From: a virus
Reading direction: 5' to 3' (one strand)
DNA: 53,844 nucleotides
Virus record (IMG/VR): IMGVR_UViG_3300048021_000955
Coordinates: 1-53,844 of that record
Part shown: positions 50,515 to 53,844 of the stretch, one piece after another
Layout of the letters: each line of letters opens with the position of its first letter
Position numbering within the stretch: position 1 is the stretch's first letter
Program-made: the position numbers and the translations under genes
The notes under the pieces: model-generated
The model's input: only the letters and a program-made list of their open reading frames with translations
Told to the model about the DNA's origin: nothing
Databases searched by the model: none

Positions 50515-51959
50515 TAATTGAAGACGAAGTAAATATTAAACTAGAAGGACTAGAAGTCGATGTTCGGCGGAAGTTGTCAAATGCTCTCAAGTTCGATGTG
50601 CCATATGCAAGATATATGCCGCAGTACAAACTAGGACGTTGGGACGGCAAGGTTGCTTTCTTTGGCATAGGCGGTACTGGCTATGTTAATCATCTTGATG
50701 TTGTACAAGAAGTACTTGCTAAGAACAGAGTACAAATTGTTGACATTGATGATAGACGTCATCCAATACAATTAAACTTCAAACCAGTCACAGAAACATA
50801 CTGGAAAGACCAAGGCGTTGTATGGCCTGAAGGACATCCAGCAGAAGGCGAAGATATTATTCTACGTGACTATCAAGTAGAAGCAATTAACAATTTCTTA
50901 GAAAATCCACAGAGCTTGCAACAGATTGCTACTGGTGCAGGCAAAACAATTACCACAGCAACGCTGTCACACATAAGCGAGCCGTATGGCAGAAGTCTTG
51001 TGATTGTTCCTAACAAGTCGTTGGTAGAACAAACAGAAGAGGACTATATTAACTGCGGCTTGGATGTAGGGGTGTACTTCGGAGACAGGAAGAACCTAGG
51101 TAAGACTCACACTATTTGCACTTGGCAGAGTTTGAATATACTCGACAAGAAGAACAAGGACGGATCAGCAGTGTTATCACTTGCAGAGTTCTTGGAAGGT
51201 GTAAGCACTATTATTGTTGACGAAGTACACCAAGCTAAAGCAGAAGTTCTCAAGAACTTGCTTACACGCAACCTACGTAATGCACCCATACGTTGGGGAC
51301 TAACTGGTACAGTACCTAAAGAGAAGTTTGAGTTTGAAAGCATACACGCTTCATTGGGTCCAGTTATTGGAAACATTAGTGCTAAAGAATTGCAAGACAA
51401 AGGTGTACTATCGCAATGTCACGTAAATATTGTGCAACTTATTGATACAGTAGCACACAGAGGTTATCAGGAAGAATTAAAATATCTTGTAACAAATCAA
51501 GATAGAATAAATTATTTAGGCAAATTATTAAAAACAGTAAAAGAATCAGGCAATACTTTAATACTTGTAGATAGGATTAGTGCAGGTGAAATGTTAGCAG
51601 AACTAATACCCGATAGCACATTTGTTAGCGGTAGTGTTAAAGTAAAAGACAGAAAAGAAACTTACGACGAAATTAAAGAAGGTACAAACAAAGTTATTAT
51701 TGCAACATACGGCGTTGCAGCAGTTGGCTTAAACATACCTAGAATTTTCAATCTTGTTCTTATAGAGCCAGGAAAGAGTTTTGTTCGAGTTATACAAAGC
51801 ATAGGCAGAGGCGTTCGAAAGGCAAAAGACAAAGACTTCGTACAAATATGGGATCTTACAAGCACTTGTAAGTTTGCGAAGCGGCACCTTACCCAACGTA
51901 AAAAGTTTTATAAGGAAGCACAATACCCATTCACAATAGAAAAAGTGGATTGGAAATAA
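50496..51959 (+). CDS. uvsW: UvsW-type SF2 helicase
   Basis: The 487-aa protein has an N-terminal domain matching T4 UvsW (ALKFDVPYARYMPQYKLGRWDGKV), Walker A ATGAGKT at 145-151, DEVH at 242-245, GLTGTVP motif III and QSIGRGVRK motif VI at ~434-442. UvsW unwinds branched DNA and R-loops and switches replication from origin-dependent to recombination-dependent mode. I chose the TTG at 50496 because the N-terminal match to T4 needs these residues. AAG-rich codons in the first two thirds contrast with an AAA/TTA-rich stretch from about 51470. Confidence 0.92.
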   Translation: MATCRLIIEDEVNIKLEGLEVDVRRKLSNALKFDVPYARYMPQYKLGRWDGKVAFFGIGGTGYVNHLDVVQEVLAKNRVQIVDIDDRRHPIQLNFKPVTETYWKDQGVVWPEGHPAEGEDIILRDYQVEAINNFLENPQSLQQIATGAGKTITTATLSHISEPYGRSLVIVPNKSLVEQTEEDYINCGLDVGVYFGDRKNLGKTHTICTWQSLNILDKKNKDGSAVLSLAEFLEGVSTIIVDEVHQAKAEVLKNLLTRNLRNAPIRWGLTGTVPKEKFEFESIHASLGPVIGNISAKELQDKGVLSQCHVNIVQLIDTVAHRGYQEELKYLVTNQDRINYLGKLLKTVKESGNTLILVDRISAGEMLAELIPDSTFVSGSVKVKDRKETYDEIKEGTNKVIIATYGVAAVGLNIPRIFNLVLIEPGKSFVRVIQSIGRGVRKAKDKDFVQIWDLTSTCKFAKRHLTQRKKFYKEAQYPFTIEKVDWK

Positions 51960-52466
51960 ATGAATATTTTAACATTAGAAAACAAAAGTTTTAATTTAAA
52001 TACAGTACCAGAAGAAGTAGACGATTCAGTAAGATTTAGTGTGCTAGATAATAGTAATCCTCAAGATCCAGATTTCTTTTTTATCCCATTAATTTTTTTA
52101 GAAAGCTTTAGTTCACCGGCAGTTGTACTTGAAATAAATAATAAGCAGATAACAATGCCATTGGATTGGTGTTTAGCAGTGGGTTGTAGTCAAGCAGGAA
52201 GTGACTTAGAAGTACTACCACTAACAAGTTTAAATCAAAGAGGGTTTGAAGCATACCTTTTTAACCCGTTAACAAGTAGTAACCCAAAATTTGGAACAAT
52301 AGAAATAGTAAATTTTTACAATGATGTAAAATGGTATTTTCCAAAGCTTAAAACAGGTCAACTTTTAAGTGTTCCAATAGAAGAAGGCGATAATCCGTAT
52401 TGTGCCTTTTTTGTAAAAGATATAAACCGCCAAAGTGAAGTTATTGACTTTGGAAAATTGTTATAG
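51960..52466 (+). CDS. Conserved phage protein, 168 aa
   Basis: The protein has FNLNTVPEEVDDSVRFSVLD, FFFIPLIFLESFSSPAVVLEI, MPLDWCLAVGC, LEVLPLTSLNQRGFEAYLFNPL, and VKWYFPKLKTGQLLSVPIEEGD. I recall this sequence from an unnamed protein conserved in marine T4-like phages, often near replication genes. The beta-rich pattern suggests a small globular fold. Its ATG directly follows the uvsW stop. Confidence 0.75.
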   Translation: MNILTLENKSFNLNTVPEEVDDSVRFSVLDNSNPQDPDFFFIPLIFLESFSSPAVVLEINNKQITMPLDWCLAVGCSQAGSDLEVLPLTSLNQRGFEAYLFNPLTSSNPKFGTIEIVNFYNDVKWYFPKLKTGQLLSVPIEEGDNPYCAFFVKDINRQSEVIDFGKLL

Positions 52467-52475
52467 GAGATTAAT

Positions 52476-52820
52476 ATGAAAGCAGGAAAGATTTGGGGAC
52501 AAACTGAACTTATCCACGCTAACGGTGTACTAGAGTTTCACCGGATTGAATTCAAAGGTGGCTACAAGTGTAGCGAACACGAACATCAATTTAAATGGAA
52601 CGGATTTTTTGTCGAGTCGGGAAAAATGCTAGTTCGTGTATGGCAAAAAGATTACGACTTAGTAGATGAAACTATTCTTGGTCCAGGAGACTTTACACAA
52701 GTCAAGCCAGGAGTAATTCATCAGTTCGAAGGATTAGAAGACGGTATTGCTTTTGAACTGTATTGGGCTGAGTTTAATCACAATGATATTGTAAGAAGGT
52801 CTGTTGGTACAACTGTATGA
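52476..52820 (+). CDS. Single-domain cupin
   Basis: The 114-aa protein has IWGQTELIHANG, HRIEFKGGYKCSEHEHQFKWNGFFVESGKM, GPGDFTQVKPGVIHQF and FELYWAEFNHNDIVRRS. The H-x-H, E/N and distant H place it in the cupin superfamily; the NDIVRR end echoes mannose-6-phosphate-isomerase-type cupins, as in the fusion protein earlier. Preceded by AGGAG. It starts the run that leads to kdsA and overlaps the methyltransferase gene by four bases. Confidence 0.75.
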   Translation: MKAGKIWGQTELIHANGVLEFHRIEFKGGYKCSEHEHQFKWNGFFVESGKMLVRVWQKDYDLVDETILGPGDFTQVKPGVIHQFEGLEDGIAFELYWAEFNHNDIVRRSVGTTV

Positions 52821-53365
52821 GTTTATCAAAAGAATATCTAGATCAACTTTCGCATCTGCATAACACAACTAAATTCGGAAGTGGTGGAACAAACTTACCT
52901 AAAACAATTTTGCCTTATTTAGAAAAAATAAAAAGCTTATTGGATTTTGGAAGTGGAAAGGGATTCTTTTCTAATACTGTAAAAGAACATTATAAAGATA
53001 TTAATTTATATACATACGATCCTGTAACATCTTGTATAGATTTACCAACTACTGTTGATATGACATATAGTAGCGATGTCCTAGAACACATAGAGCCGGC
53101 ATATCTTGAAGAAACACTAGATATGCTTTTTAATATTACAACAAAATATCAATATCATTTAATTGCTTGTCATCCAGCAAAGAAAAAACTAAAAGACGGA
53201 AGAAATGCTCATTTAATTGTAGAAACACCTGACTGGTGGAAAAACAAACTTTCAAAATATAACTGGAAGATTGTGTTTGAAAAAGTTAAAGAAAAAGAAA
53301 AATTTATACAAGGACAGCAAATACATATGGTTAAGTATATTGTTTTGTTAGAAAAAAATGAGTAA
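52817..53365 (+). CDS. SAM-dependent methyltransferase
   Basis: The 182-aa protein has the class I motif LLDFGSGKGFFS at residues 41-52, an acidic loop TYDPVTSC, and a YSSDVLEHIEPAYLEETL motif IV region typical of Methyltransf_11/23 type enzymes. The acceptor is unknown; linkage to kdsA and a cupin suggests a sugar or glycan. It overlaps both neighbours (4 and 8 bases). Confidence 0.75.
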   Translation: MSLSKEYLDQLSHLHNTTKFGSGGTNLPKTILPYLEKIKSLLDFGSGKGFFSNTVKEHYKDINLYTYDPVTSCIDLPTTVDMTYSSDVLEHIEPAYLEETLDMLFNITTKYQYHLIACHPAKKKLKDGRNAHLIVETPDWWKNKLSKYNWKIVFEKVKEKEKFIQGQQIHMVKYIVLLEKNE

Positions 53366-53621
53366 ACTTGTTACAGGGGAAGCATTGATTTACGAACGTG
53401 CAAACGGAGTAGTTTGGGCAAGGTATCGAGATCCTCCTCATAACACTAAACCAAGATGGATTATCGGAGGAGATCCGGGTGCAGTTGCCAGAGCGCAAGG
53501 TGAGTTGTTGGATTATGGTAGTTGGAAAGAACTATGTGAACTAGCATTACAAAACAAAACTTTGATGAAACAACTTGATAAACTAGTAACAACTTACTAT
53601 CTTATAAAGGAATCAAAATGA
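53358..53621 (+). CDS. Conserved small phage protein, 87 aa
   Basis: The protein reads ALIYERANGVVWARYRDPPHN, then PRWIIGGDPGAVARAQGELLDYGSWKELC and LDKLVTTYYLIKE. I recall the YERA-DGV-YARYRDPPHN pattern in cyanophage genomes without a function. Overlaps kdsA by four bases (ATGA). Confidence 0.7.
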   Translation: MSKLVTGEALIYERANGVVWARYRDPPHNTKPRWIIGGDPGAVARAQGELLDYGSWKELCELALQNKTLMKQLDKLVTTYYLIKESK

Positions 53622-53844
53622 GAATTATTGCAGGACCGTGTCAGCACGAGACATTAGCACAAAGTTCAGAAATTGCACGTGAATGTAAACGAGTATGTGA
53701 TAGGTATAACATTGAATATTACTTTAAGGCAAGTTTTGATAAGGCAAACCGTAGTAGTATGCAAGGCAAACGTGGTGCCGGCTTTGGACCTACTATGACA
53801 GATTTCAAAGCGATCAAAGAAAAATTCAATGTAAAAACATTAAC
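53618..53844 (+). CDS. kdsA: Kdo-8-phosphate synthase, 3' end outside window
   Basis: The first 75 residues read IIAGPCQHETLAQS at the N-terminus and then YYFKASFDKANRSSMQGKRG, a signature of KdsA, which condenses phosphoenolpyruvate with arabinose-5-phosphate. K37, K42, N44 and R45 are the family's substrate-binding positions. The product feeds Kdo into lipopolysaccharide. The gene runs off the window end. AAGGA precedes the ATG. Confidence 0.85.
   Translation, partial: MRIIAGPCQHETLAQSSEIARECKRVCDRYNIEYYFKASFDKANRSSMQGKRGAGFGPTMTDFKAIKEKFNVKTL

Noticed and set aside
1-53844. CRISPR arrays, tRNA genes, integrase, insertion sequences, photosynthesis genes
   Set aside because: I looked for regular spacer repeats, cloverleaf-like sequence, transposase motifs and psbA/psbD-type proteins and saw none; a profile scan would be needed for proof.

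Overview
This window is a piece of a tailed-phage genome of the T4-like (contractile-tail) type found in seawater. The evidence is a near-complete set of T4-type virion and replication proteins: neck gp13 and gp14, tail completion gp15, sheath gp18, tube gp19, head completion gp4, terminase gp16 and gp17, ssDNA-binding gp32, UvsX and UvsW. Several otherwise unnamed genes also look like those I recall from marine cyanophage and pelagiphage myoviruses. The DNA is strongly AT-rich throughout. There are T4-type late promoter motifs (ATAAATA core) before many virion genes. No photosynthesis gene, tRNA, integrase, insertion sequence or CRISPR array is visible, so a low-GC marine host such as Pelagibacter or Prochlorococcus fits, but the window cannot decide between them.

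Layout. 1-16565: two giant tail-fibre-like genes (the first cut by the window start, the second 3691 aa with a self-cleaving chaperone tail). 16566-21105: a terminator, then a sigma70-type promoter and a four-gene operon (a 56-aa fibre-like peptide, a helical protein, a small glycosyltransferase and a 1103-aa repeated glycosyltransferase-like protein ending in SCP2-like domains). 21062-24417 (minus strand): Nudix hydrolase, gp15, gp14. 24456-26043: gp13 and an SGNH-like protein. 26025-26300 (minus): a DUF3310-like gene with its own sigma70-type promoter. 26444-38917: sheath, tube, a tube-like protein, gp4, gp16, gp17 and head- or packaging-associated proteins, two of which carry peptidoglycan-binding domains. 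39042-41858: gp32, uvsX and two small companion genes. 41866-49261: a sugar-nucleotide and glycosyltransferase island. 49279-52466: a HARP-like protein, UvsW and a conserved unknown. 52476-53844: cupin, methyltransferase, a small conserved gene and the start of kdsA (Kdo-8-phosphate synthase), cut by the window end.

How it works together. Virion genes appear to be driven by late promoters, while gp32-uvsX, the DUF3310 gene and the 16655-21105 operon have TTGACA/T-N17-TATTAT-type promoters suited to the unmodified host polymerase. The glycan genes include a nucleotidyltransferase, a cytidylyltransferase-cupin fusion, GT-A and GT-B transferases, an FkbM methyltransferase and KdsA. Together they could build or remodel a surface polysaccharide on the host or decorate the long fibres. 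Genes are packed tightly: most neighbours overlap by 1-20 bases, three convergent pairs overlap at their 3' ends, and no gene-free stretch exceeds 300 bases.

The most unusual items are the seven-module glycosyltransferase-like/SCP2 protein, the apparently leaderless late genes immediately behind strong terminators, an internal consensus Shine-Dalgarno at a domain boundary in a fused glycosyltransferase, and head-cluster proteins with N-terminal tripeptides resembling T4 prohead-protease sites.
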